The notes beneath the pieces were generated by a model. The model saw nothing but the letters and a program-made list of their open reading frames with translations, did no database searches and was not told the origin of the DNA. Positions 1-5,267 of a DNA stretch of 5,267 nt are shown here, piece after piece (position 1 is the first letter of the stretch; each line of letters starts with the position of its first letter). The position numbers and the translations under genes are program-made. The stretch comes from UBA1081 sp964613045 (GTDB lineage: Bacteria; Bacillota; Clostridia; Oscillospirales; Acutalibacteraceae), in contig CAZTFS010000121.1 of the NCBI GenBank assembly GCA_964613045.1, positions 1 to 5,267 on the forward strand, given 5' to 3'.

Positions 1-3
1 AAA

Positions 4-1293
4 TTATTGTTTGTCGATTCTTATCATCATCGAGTCATTACCGTTAAGGGTTACGGAGAACTTATCTGCGTTGCAAGATATCTTTTCCTTTGTCCAGAGA
101 TCTGTCACGGTAATATTTTCATTTACTGCGATCTCTTCGGGCATTGTAAAGACCATATCGTTATCTGTCAGATTGAAAAATGCAACAACATTATTGCCGT
201 CCTTATCGGTACAAGCCCACACCGCTCTGTCTTTTTCCGAAACAAGAGGTCTGTTATTTGAGGAAAACTGATTTATTTCTACAATGTCCTTATTTGTCAG
301 AAGTGAAAGTGTAAATTCGTCATTGTCGGGCATGTGACCGCCGAACATCAGAGGCGAACGGAAGATCGACCAGAGATTCATGACTGTATACTGATCCTCT
401 TTTGTAAAATGTGTGTAGCTGTCCTCATGTAAGTCGCCTACACGCAGATGACCGAAAGGCAGCATATCACAATCGGGCCAGCAACCCTCGGAAGTAAATC
501 TGTACCACATCTCACACTTACGGAACATTTCATGAACCTTTTCACGCTGATCCCAGAAGTCGCCCGTAAGACGCCACATGTTTGCATTAACGGACAGATG
601 ATGTGCATATTCTATCTGAGCAGGTCCGGGAGAAAGGCTCAGTACCATATCTCTGCCGCACTTATCGATTGCTTTTCTTATCATTTCGATCTCTTTTCTA
701 CCCGAATAAAGGTTATAGGGATGACCCTCTGTAATGCAGATATCATCAACCTTTACAAAGTCAACACCCCATGAAGCATAAAGCTCGAAAAGAGAATCAT
801 AATATTCCTGAGCACCCTTGACACCGTCTCTGACACCGTACATATCGGTATTCCATGAACATACGGAAAACTGCTGTGCAATATCTCTTGCTGTTACGCC
901 GTCACACTTGATAGGAGTGTTTCTGTGTACAGCCTGACGGGGAATACCTCTCATGATATGTATACCGAACTTAAGCCCCATAGCATGTATCTTTTCAGCA
1001 ATAACGGAAAAGCCCTTTCCGTCTGCCGCAGAGGGAAAACGCTCAACCGCAGGAATAAGTCTTGAGTACTCATCCATGCAAAGCTCCGCAAAATTATGAT
1101 ACTGACAGGAATGTGCAGTAGGCTCACTCCACTGAATGTCACAAACAACATACTCCCAGCCGTATTCCTTAAGATTATCACGCATATATTCGGCATTAGC
1201 CATTAACTGCTCTTCATTTACACCTGCACCGAAACAGTCCCAGCTGTTCCAGCCCATAGGCGGTGTTTTTGCAATCGCATTTTTGTTATTCAT
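4..1293 (-). CDS. Glycoside hydrolase family 27 protein (alpha-galactosidase-like), cytoplasmic
   Basis: Complete 429-residue GH27 enzyme, expected to be a retaining exo-glycosidase acting on alpha-galactosides or a related sugar. Seen: the N-terminal family signature TPPMGWNSWDCFG (residues 10-22) at the start of the (beta/alpha)8 barrel; FVKVDDIC (179-186), where D183 aligns with the catalytic nucleophile (human alpha-Gal A KFDGC); WRLTGDFWD (240-248), where D245 aligns with the acid/base; and WSIFRSPLMFGG in the last barrel strand, followed by a short beta-sandwich C-terminus. There is no signal peptide, so the substrate is probably an imported oligosaccharide. The start at 1293 is preceded by GGAGGT (1300-1305) six bases away. 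A longer in-frame start at 1329 lies upstream of the predicted -10 box and is rejected. Odd: IDDCW of the human enzyme reads CDIQW here (D52 kept, second Asp replaced by I53), and CEWPLY reads LSPGPA. Family is secure, but galactose specificity is not. It is transcribed divergently from the neighbouring operon. Confidence 0.93.
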   Translation of the reverse strand: MNNKNAIAKTPPMGWNSWDCFGAGVNEEQLMANAEYMRDNLKEYGWEYVVCDIQWSEPTAHSCQYHNFAELCMDEYSRLIPAVERFPSAADGKGFSVIAEKIHAMGLKFGIHIMRGIPRQAVHRNTPIKCDGVTARDIAQQFSVCSWNTDMYGVRDGVKGAQEYYDSLFELYASWGVDFVKVDDICITEGHPYNLYSGRKEIEMIRKAIDKCGRDMVLSLSPGPAQIEYAHHLSVNANMWRLTGDFWDQREKVHEMFRKCEMWYRFTSEGCWPDCDMLPFGHLRVGDLHEDSYTHFTKEDQYTVMNLWSIFRSPLMFGGHMPDNDEFTLSLLTNKDIVEINQFSSNNRPLVSEKDRAVWACTDKDGNNVVAFFNLTDNDMVFTMPEEIAVNENITVTDLWTKEKISCNADKFSVTLNGNDSMMIRIDKQ

Positions 1294-1311
1294 AAAAAAA
1301 CCTCCGTTTCT

Positions 1312-1347
1312 AAAAGCTATTATAACCATACTTGTCGGTTTTGTCCA
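1312..1347 (-). promoter_or_regulatory. Sigma-A-type promoter for the GH27 gene
   Basis: Read on the minus strand, TGGACA (1342-1347, 5 of 6 matches to TTGACA) is separated by exactly 17 bp from a perfect TATAAT (1319-1324). An A-rich tract lies upstream of the -35 (complement of 1351-1363) and could act as an UP element. Transcription would start near 1312, leaving a leader of about 19 nt that contains the GGAGGT ribosome binding site. The position fits the start codon at 1293 and argues against the upstream ATG at 1329. Promoter assignment is by consensus only. Confidence 0.75.
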
Positions 1348-1391
1348 TATTTTTTTGTTTTTTAAGTCTAAAATTTAATTTTATACTTGTC
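1328..1391. repeat. 9-bp direct repeat ATACTTGTC in the divergent promoter region (candidate operator pair)
   Basis: ATACTTGTC occurs at 1328-1336 and again at 1383-1391, 55 bp apart. The left copy lies in the -10/-35 spacer of the leftward promoter and the right copy runs into the -35 of the rightward promoter. A third shorter TTGTC is at 1341-1345. The placement would suit a regulator contacting both promoters, but this is inferred from position only and may be coincidence in A/T-rich DNA. Confidence 0.3.
1369..1383. repeat. 15-bp A/T palindrome upstream of the rightward promoter
   Basis: TAAAATT (1369-1375) and AATTTTA (1377-1383) form a perfect inverted repeat around one central T, three bases upstream of the rightward -35 box. 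It could be an UP element for RNA polymerase or a protein-binding site. It contains only A and T, so chance is a serious alternative. Confidence 0.3.
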
Positions 1392-1415
1392 TGACGGAAA
1401 TATATATGTTAAAAT
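1387..1415 (+). promoter_or_regulatory. Sigma-A-type promoter with extended -10 for the four-gene operon
   Basis: TTGTCT (1387-1392, 4 of 6 matches to TTGACA) is followed after 17 bp by TAAAAT (1410-1415), with TG at 1407-1408 forming an extended -10 (TGTTAAAAT). The predicted start is near 1422, giving a short leader of about 20 nt with the AGGAG ribosome binding site at 1433-1437. The -35 boxes of this promoter and of the leftward one are about 40 bp apart, so one regulator could affect both. Confidence 0.68.
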
Positions 1416-1443
1416 TAAAACAATCATCTGACAGGAGCATAAA

Positions 1444-2742
1444 ATGAAAAAATACAAAAGAATCGTTACTGTTTTTTTTGCAGTATTCATGTTGATAAAT
1501 CTCAGCACAGTTGCATTTGCAATAGATTACGAAGATACATCGCTAAGTGAAATTTACCGTGACCACACAAGCTATACAATGGTCGTATCAAGAAAAGGTT
1601 ACTGGAAATATGCCCCCGAAAACTCTGTAAAAGCCATCAAAGCGGCTGAGAATGCAGGTGCGGATATAATTGAAATAGACATAAAAATGACTTCGGACAA
1701 TGTCCTTATACTCATGGAAGACGACACGGTAACAAGAACCTGTTACGGCTACGGTGAAAAAACAGAGGTCGCAAGCATGACGACAGAAGAGATACAAGCT
1801 CTCAATCTGCTTATGGGTGAAGGCGGTGTCAACGCAACAAAAACACAGGAAACAGTTCCCACTCTCGAGGAAGTTTTTGCACAGCGGTCGATCGATGTAT
1901 CATCAAGCTCGTCTTCTTCATATAAATCATATGCCCTTCTCATGGTAGATGCAGACTGGGAATTGCGTGATGCAATATATACGCTTGCCGAAAAATATTC
2001 GATGCTCAACAGCATAATCTTCTATATCGACGATGCTACAGCCGATGAAATTTCCGAATGGAAAGCTTCCCTTCCCTCAGAGCCGATGACAATGACATAT
2101 TTCAAGGGCAATGTCATTTTTGTTGCAACATCTAAAGTGAAAAATGCTTCTGAAGCTTCCGACGGCATACATCTTGCGACAAAAAATCCTTACGGCGTAG
2201 TTTTCGGCGAAACAGTGCAGAATAAAGCTTATGAAAGCGGTATAAGAACGATGGCTTCTCCCTGCATGCCTGAGATATGCGGTAAAATAATGCAGGATAC
2301 CGAAGAGTGGTGGGATTATCTTATAAGCTGCGGCTTCAACGTAATAATGACAGATTATGTTGCTGAGCTTCGTGAATATGTCGATTCAAGCCACAATAAA
2401 GCACTTGAGCTTGATTGGGCACGCAGTTCACTTATAACAGGATGGGAATTGCCCGATTTCAAATCGGATAATTATCACGATTACAAACTGGCATACACAA
2501 ACGCCGCAGAAAAAGTCGAAACTCTTCTGAATAAGGATCTCAGCCGTGCATACAGCGATATATCAGAGGCTGTTTATGAGCTTCAGAAAGCATACGATGA
2601 TATCAATGCAAACTATAATGAACTTGAAGACGGTACTGCCGGTATGACAGTTACGCCGTTAAGAATCCTGCTCAGTGCATTGGCAATAGCTGCCGTTACC
2701 TGTGCTGAAATTTTTGTATACAGAAAAAAGAAAAAGAGTTAA
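1444..2742 (+). CDS. Secreted, membrane-anchored GDPD-fold protein lacking the catalytic histidines (probable pseudoenzyme)
   Basis: 432 residues. Seen: a signal peptide (residues 1-26, KKYKR, hydrophobic core, AFA cleavage site); a glycerophosphodiester phosphodiesterase-like domain (about 44-313) with APEN (57-60), GADIIEIDIKMTSD (72-85) and IMTDY (301-305); a helical stretch (about 343-394) resembling FIVAR-type bundles; and one C-terminal membrane helix (about 408-426) ending in RKKKKS. It should therefore face outward, tethered to the membrane. In GDPD enzymes the paired histidines lie in HRG and HD motifs. Aligning on PEN and EID, these read RKG (R50, K51, G52) and ED (E92, D93), so both histidines are gone. 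Metal ligands E77 and D79 remain, while the later E-x-K pair reads D169-x-D171. A run of seven serines (153-159) precedes this strand. AGGAG lies six bases before the ATG. First gene of the operon. The fold is well supported; the normal hydrolysis reaction is doubtful, and a binding or sensing role is an inference. Confidence 0.85.
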   Translation: MKKYKRIVTVFFAVFMLINLSTVAFAIDYEDTSLSEIYRDHTSYTMVVSRKGYWKYAPENSVKAIKAAENAGADIIEIDIKMTSDNVLILMEDDTVTRTCYGYGEKTEVASMTTEEIQALNLLMGEGGVNATKTQETVPTLEEVFAQRSIDVSSSSSSSYKSYALLMVDADWELRDAIYTLAEKYSMLNSIIFYIDDATADEISEWKASLPSEPMTMTYFKGNVIFVATSKVKNASEASDGIHLATKNPYGVVFGETVQNKAYESGIRTMASPCMPEICGKIMQDTEEWWDYLISCGFNVIMTDYVAELREYVDSSHNKALELDWARSSLITGWELPDFKSDNYHDYKLAYTNAAEKVETLLNKDLSRAYSDISEAVYELQKAYDDINANYNELEDGTAGMTVTPLRILLSALAIAAVTCAEIFVYRKKKKS

Positions 2743-2756
2743 AGGAGAAATAAAGC

Positions 2757-3503
2757 ATGTCAACAAGTTTGTTTATTGCAATTGTTGCTGCAGCAATCGC
2801 TATTGAAATTATTTTTACTCCGCTGTTTCTTAAAGCACAAAGACCCGGAATATGCGTAAAATCCTTCTGTTTCAAGATGATATGTGCAACTATGTTCCTG
2901 CTGTTGGGACTCCTTTCATGGCAATATTCAGAGAACAACAGTGAATTTGCAAAATATATGCTTATCGGACTGGGGCTCTCCTGGTTCGGAGATCTGTTTT
3001 TACATATCAAAACAAAGATCGTTACCTTTGCCATAGGTTTTTGCTTCTTCACATCGGCTCATATACTTTATTTGATTGCTTACAGCAAAGCATGGGTGCA
3101 GTACTTCCCCAACAAAGGCTTTATTTCGGTCATTGATGTGGTACTGGTGATTCTTGTATTCTTTTTTGCATACCTGTTTATCAGATTCAAAAAACATATG
3201 CCCCTCAAAGGCATCGGAGTCCCCGTGTGTGTGGGCTACGGACTTGTTCTGGTCATGATGCTCGTCAAGGCGGTCACATTCTCCGTAAACTACATAATAA
3301 CAATAGGCACAAGTGCGATCCCCGGTGCAATTTGTCTTGCATTCGGCGGAATATGCTTCTTCATGTCTGACTCTTCCCTTGCACTTCTTATGTTCAACCC
3401 TGCTGACAAGGGACGTATCGGACTTAAAAATCACAATATAGCTACATACTTTATGGCTCAGACTTTTTTGGCACTGTCGATACTTTTCATCGGCATCATT
3501 TAA
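2757..3503 (+). CDS. YhhN/TMEM86-family integral membrane protein (putative lysoplasmalogenase)
   Basis: 248 residues, almost entirely hydrophobic, with about eight predicted membrane helices. Family YhhN/TMEM86 includes mammalian lysoplasmalogenase, which hydrolyses the vinyl-ether bond of lysoplasmalogens to a fatty aldehyde and a glycerophosphodiester. Seen: the conserved acidic motif GLSWFGDLFL (D79), the aromatic/His motif FFTSAHILY (H102), a second acidic motif CFFMSDSSLALL (D205), and a C-terminal YFMAQTFLALS helix, all in the expected order. Length is slightly above the usual 200-240. The start is supported by AGGAG at 2743-2747, directly after the stop of the upstream gene, so the two are probably translationally linked. 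Its likely product class is the substrate of true GDPD enzymes, which makes the neighbour notable. Family assignment is good; enzymatic activity in this bacterium is inferred, because many bacterial members are uncharacterised. Confidence 0.85.
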   Translation: MSTSLFIAIVAAAIAIEIIFTPLFLKAQRPGICVKSFCFKMICATMFLLLGLLSWQYSENNSEFAKYMLIGLGLSWFGDLFLHIKTKIVTFAIGFCFFTSAHILYLIAYSKAWVQYFPNKGFISVIDVVLVILVFFFAYLFIRFKKHMPLKGIGVPVCVGYGLVLVMMLVKAVTFSVNYIITIGTSAIPGAICLAFGGICFFMSDSSLALLMFNPADKGRIGLKNHNIATYFMAQTFLALSILFIGII

Positions 3504-3524
3504 TAAATACGGAGGTACTTTTTA

Positions 3525-3794
3525 ATGAGAGCAGTAATTTCAGTTATAGGTAAAGACGCAGTTGGAATTCTTGCGGCAGTTTCCGCAAAATGTGCAGAAT
3601 ACAATATTAATGTTATCGAGGTCACACAGTCCGTTCTTCAGGACATGTTCGTAATGGTCATGATGACAGACATTTCAAACATCAATGCAGATTTTTCTGC
3701 ATTTGTTGACGAAATGACAGCACTTGGCACTGAAAAAAATCTTTCCGTAAGAGCTATGCATGAGGATATTTTCAACGCCATGCACAATATATGA
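3525..3794 (+). CDS. ACT domain protein, UPF0237 family
   Basis: 89 residues forming a single ACT domain with nothing else attached. Seen: the first strand MRAVISVIG followed by the ligand-loop signature GKDAVGI (9-15), helix 1 (AAVSAKCAEYN), strand 2 (INVIEVTQSV) and strand 3 (MFVMVMMTDI), matching the beta-alpha-beta-beta-alpha-beta order. This is the family of Streptococcus pneumoniae SP_0238, related to the ACT domains of the glycine-cleavage regulator GcvR. ACT domains usually dimerise and bind small ligands, often amino acids, at strand interfaces; the ligand here is unknown. Strong GGAGGT at 3511-3516, eight bases before the ATG. It sits immediately before a UPF0210 gene, the standard arrangement of this pair, suggesting that it regulates or binds the larger protein. 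Confidence 0.93.
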   Translation: MRAVISVIGKDAVGILAAVSAKCAEYNINVIEVTQSVLQDMFVMVMMTDISNINADFSAFVDEMTALGTEKNLSVRAMHEDIFNAMHNI

Positions 3795-3799
3795 GGTGA
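3793..3799 (+). promoter_or_regulatory. Ribosome binding site that fixes the TTG start of the UPF0210 gene
   Basis: GAGGTGA is a seven-base match to the anti-Shine-Dalgarno complement and lies six bases before the TTG at 3806. It overlaps the TGA stop of the ACT gene (3792-3794), an arrangement that favours translational coupling. The next in-frame ATG is at 3842, inside the conserved N-terminal region, so TTG is the better start. Confidence 0.8.
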
Positions 3800-3805
3800 C
3801 ATACA

Positions 3806-5164
3806 TTGCTTAACCATAACGACATTCTTGAAACGATAACAATGATTCAGGACGAGAATCTTGATATACGTACAATAACAATGGGTATCTCTCTTCTCGA
3901 CTGCTGTCACAGCGACATTAATGTTGTCTGCGACAATATCTATAATAAGATCACAACCTACGCAAGGGATCTTGTAAAAACAGGTGAACAGATAGAAAAG
4001 GAATTCGGTATTCCGATCATCAACAAAAGAATTTCTGTTACACCGATAGCAATGATCCTTGCCGCATGCGAAGATAAAGATGCTGTAAAAATCGCTCTGA
4101 CTCTTGAAAAAGCGGCTGTTACCTGCGGAGTCAACTTTATCGGCGGATTTTCCGCACTCGTTCAAAAAGGCTTTGCACACGGCGACAAAGAGCTTATCGA
4201 AGCCATTCCCGAAGCCCTCGCAGTCACTGAGCATGTCTGCTCCAGCGTAAATATCGGTTCAACAAAAACAGGTATAAACATGGACGCTGTAAGACTCATG
4301 GGTGAAACTGTTGTCAAGGCTGCTGAACGCACAAAGGACAAAAATTGCATCGGTCCTGCAAAATTGGTAGTATTCTGTAACGCTCCCGAAGACAATCCGT
4401 TCATGGCAGGTGCTTTCCACGGTGCAGGTGAGCCCGACTGCGTGATCAATGTAGGCGTTTCGGGTCCGGGCGTTGTAAGAGCAGCTCTTGCAAAATCAAA
4501 AGGACTTGATCTGACACAGGTTGCAGACCTTATAAAAAGGACTGCATTCAAGATCACGAGAATGGGTCAGCTTGTGGGTACAGAAGCATCAAAAAGACTT
4601 GGCGTTCCCTTCGGTATCGTAGATCTTTCCCTTGCTCCCACGCCTGCTGTAGGTGACTCTGTTGCACATATTCTTGAAGAGATCGGACTTGAGCAGTGCG
4701 GCTGCCCCGGCACCACTGCGGCACTGGCAATGCTTAACGATGCAGTCAAAAAAGGCGGTGTCATGGCTTCATCACACGTCGGCGGTCTTTCAGGTGCATT
4801 TATTCCTGTTTCTGAAGATGCAGGCATGATAGATGCCGCACGCAGCGGTTGTTTAAGACTTGAAAAGCTGGAAGCAATGACGGCAGTCTGCTCGGTAGGT
4901 CTTGACATGATAGTAATTCCCGGCGACACATCTGCCGCAACGATTTCCGCAATCATCGCAGACGAAGCCGCAATAGGCATGGTAAATTCAAAGACAACAG
5001 CAGTAAGAGTTATCCCTGCAATCGGTAAAAGCGTGGGTGACGAGCTGGAGTTCGGCGGACTTCTGGGCTCAGGTCCAGTTATGCCCGTAAATACCTGCTC
5101 TCCCGCAAAATTCATCAACAGAGGCGGAAGAATACCCGCTCCCATGCAGAGTCTTAAGAACTGA
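3806..5164 (+). CDS. UPF0210 / DUF711 'PFL family' protein
   Basis: 452 residues, full length for the family (S. pneumoniae SP_0239 is about 445). Seen: the N-terminal signature LDIRTITMGISLLDC (19-33), GIPIINKRISVTP (68-80), a glycine-rich FIGGFSALVQKG (from residue 111), a cysteine motif CGCPG (298-302), and a C-terminal NRGGRIPAP (438-446). The fold is known to resemble pyruvate formate-lyase barrels, hence the name, but the canonical glycyl-radical motif (RVSGY type) is not present, so radical chemistry should not be assumed. No signal peptide or membrane helix; cytoplasmic. The start is TTG, chosen because GAGGTGA precedes it and because it keeps the conserved N-terminus. Last gene of the operon, 11 bp after its ACT-domain partner. 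The biochemical function is unknown to me. Confidence 0.93.
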   Translation: MLNHNDILETITMIQDENLDIRTITMGISLLDCCHSDINVVCDNIYNKITTYARDLVKTGEQIEKEFGIPIINKRISVTPIAMILAACEDKDAVKIALTLEKAAVTCGVNFIGGFSALVQKGFAHGDKELIEAIPEALAVTEHVCSSVNIGSTKTGINMDAVRLMGETVVKAAERTKDKNCIGPAKLVVFCNAPEDNPFMAGAFHGAGEPDCVINVGVSGPGVVRAALAKSKGLDLTQVADLIKRTAFKITRMGQLVGTEASKRLGVPFGIVDLSLAPTPAVGDSVAHILEEIGLEQCGCPGTTAALAMLNDAVKKGGVMASSHVGGLSGAFIPVSEDAGMIDAARSGCLRLEKLEAMTAVCSVGLDMIVIPGDTSAATISAIIADEAAIGMVNSKTTAVRVIPAIGKSVGDELEFGGLLGSGPVMPVNTCSPAKFINRGGRIPAPMQSLKN

Positions 5165-5190
5165 TAAACAATAATTTGTCAAACCAATTA

Positions 5191-5267
5191 ACAATGTACA
5201 ATGTACAATTTACAATCGTGCGGATGTAGAGATGCAGGCGGTTTTTTGTAAATCATTGTACATTGTA
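5191..5267. repeat. MITE-like inverted repeat of ACAATGT units, cut by the window end
   Basis: Left arm: four 7-nt units (ACAATGT, ACAATGT, ACAATTT, ACAATCG) at 5191-5218. Right arm: 5255-5267 is the exact reverse complement of 5197-5209 (13 bp), and 5246-5251 is the reverse complement of 5210-5215, with a 3-nt bulge at 5252-5254. The central part (5216-5245) has no long ORF and no strong GC hairpin, but includes six T at 5242-5247. The right arm runs to the window edge and may continue, because the left arm has one more unit outside the pairing. The structure resembles the short non-coding dispersed repeats common in gut Clostridia. It lies 26 bp after the operon stop codon and could also form a hairpin in the transcript, affecting 3' end stability. 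Whether it is mobile cannot be judged from one copy. Confidence 0.7.

Larger units (their letters stand above)
1444..5164 (+). other. Predicted four-gene transcription unit
   Basis: Four same-strand genes are separated by only 14, 21 and 11 bp. Each gap is filled mostly by the next ribosome binding site, with no hairpin-plus-T-run terminator and no convincing internal promoter. The extended -10 promoter ending at 1415 would drive all of them. The UPF0237/UPF0210 pair is commonly a stand-alone unit in other Bacillota (general knowledge), so its attachment to the two envelope-protein genes may be local to this lineage, and an unseen internal promoter inside the YhhN gene cannot be excluded. Confidence 0.6.

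Noticed and set aside
448..774. Plus-strand open frame (108 codons) inside the GH27 gene.
   Set aside because: Antisense to the conserved catalytic barrel, with no recognisable domain.
1294..1329. A 12-residue N-terminal extension of the GH27 protein starting at ATG 1329.
   Set aside because: It would begin upstream of the predicted -10 box, lacks a good ribosome binding site, and the GH27 signature starts naturally after the ATG at 1293, which has GGAGGT.
3000..3434. Minus-strand open frame (144 codons) opposite the YhhN gene.
   Set aside because: Composition rich in His, Cys and Lys, as expected for the complement of a hydrophobic membrane protein; no domain recognised.
3638..4234. Minus-strand open frame (198 codons) spanning the ACT and UPF0210 genes.
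   Set aside because: It crosses two well-identified genes and their junction, and its Cys/Asp/Asn-rich composition is that of an antisense shadow.
4567..5145. Long minus-strand open frame (192 codons) opposite the UPF0210 gene.
   Set aside because: It mirrors a strongly conserved coding gene; its Pro/Ser/Ala-rich translation has no recognisable domain and no ribosome binding site was noticed.
5111..5145. NRGGR near the C-terminus of the UPF0210 protein as a glycyl-radical site.
   Set aside because: It does not match the RVSGY-type motif of glycyl-radical enzymes, and no activating radical-SAM gene is in the window.
5191..5218. Possible CRISPR array or iteron origin because of tandem 7-nt units.
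   Set aside because: Units are far too short and lack spacers for CRISPR; there is no replication gene nearby, and the mirrored arm fits an inverted repeat better.
5216..5250. Classical intrinsic terminator using the six T at 5242-5247.
   Set aside because: No GC-rich stem directly precedes the T-run; only weak three-base pairings are visible. The larger A/T inverted repeat may still affect the 3' end.

Overview
The window looks like chromosomal DNA from a Gram-positive, low-to-moderate-GC anaerobe of the class Clostridia, probably Ruminococcus-like. The evidence is strong GGAGG-type ribosome binding sites on every gene, sigma-A-type promoters in an A/T-rich intergenic gap, a TTG start, an Oscillospiraceae/Lachnospiraceae flavour to the proteins, and a cytoplasmic GH27 glycosidase of the kind found in gut fibre degraders. 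Genus is an inference. No rRNA, tRNA, CRISPR array, transposase or phage gene is visible.

Layout. On the minus strand, 4-1293 encodes a complete GH27 glycoside hydrolase (alpha-galactosidase family) whose stop codon sits at the left edge. The 150-bp gap 1294-1443 holds two divergent promoters: TGGACA-17-TATAAT firing left, and TTGTCT-17-TAAAAT with an extended -10 firing right. A 9-bp direct repeat and a 15-bp A/T palindrome also lie there. On the plus strand four genes follow with gaps of 14, 21 and 11 bp and no room for a terminator, so they are probably one transcript: (1) a secreted, C-terminally membrane-anchored protein of the glycerophosphodiester phosphodiesterase (GDPD) fold; (2) a multi-pass YhhN/TMEM86 (lysoplasmalogenase-like) protein; (3) a small ACT-domain protein of family UPF0237; (4) its usual partner, a UPF0210/DUF711 'PFL family' protein starting at TTG. 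The right edge (5191-5267) is an inverted repeat built from 7-nt ACAATGT units, resembling a small dispersed repeat or MITE, cut by the window end.

How the genes might work together. YhhN-family enzymes release the vinyl-ether chain of lysoplasmalogens and leave a glycerophosphodiester, which is the substrate class of GDPD enzymes. The first two genes therefore suggest an ether-lipid or envelope-lipid theme. However, the GDPD-like protein has lost both catalytic histidines and other active-site positions, so it is more likely a binding or sensor pseudoenzyme, or an enzyme with changed chemistry. The UPF0237/UPF0210 pair is widely conserved but has no established function. The most interesting points are the pseudo-GDPD/YhhN pairing, the altered sugar pocket of the GH27 enzyme, and the terminal repeat.
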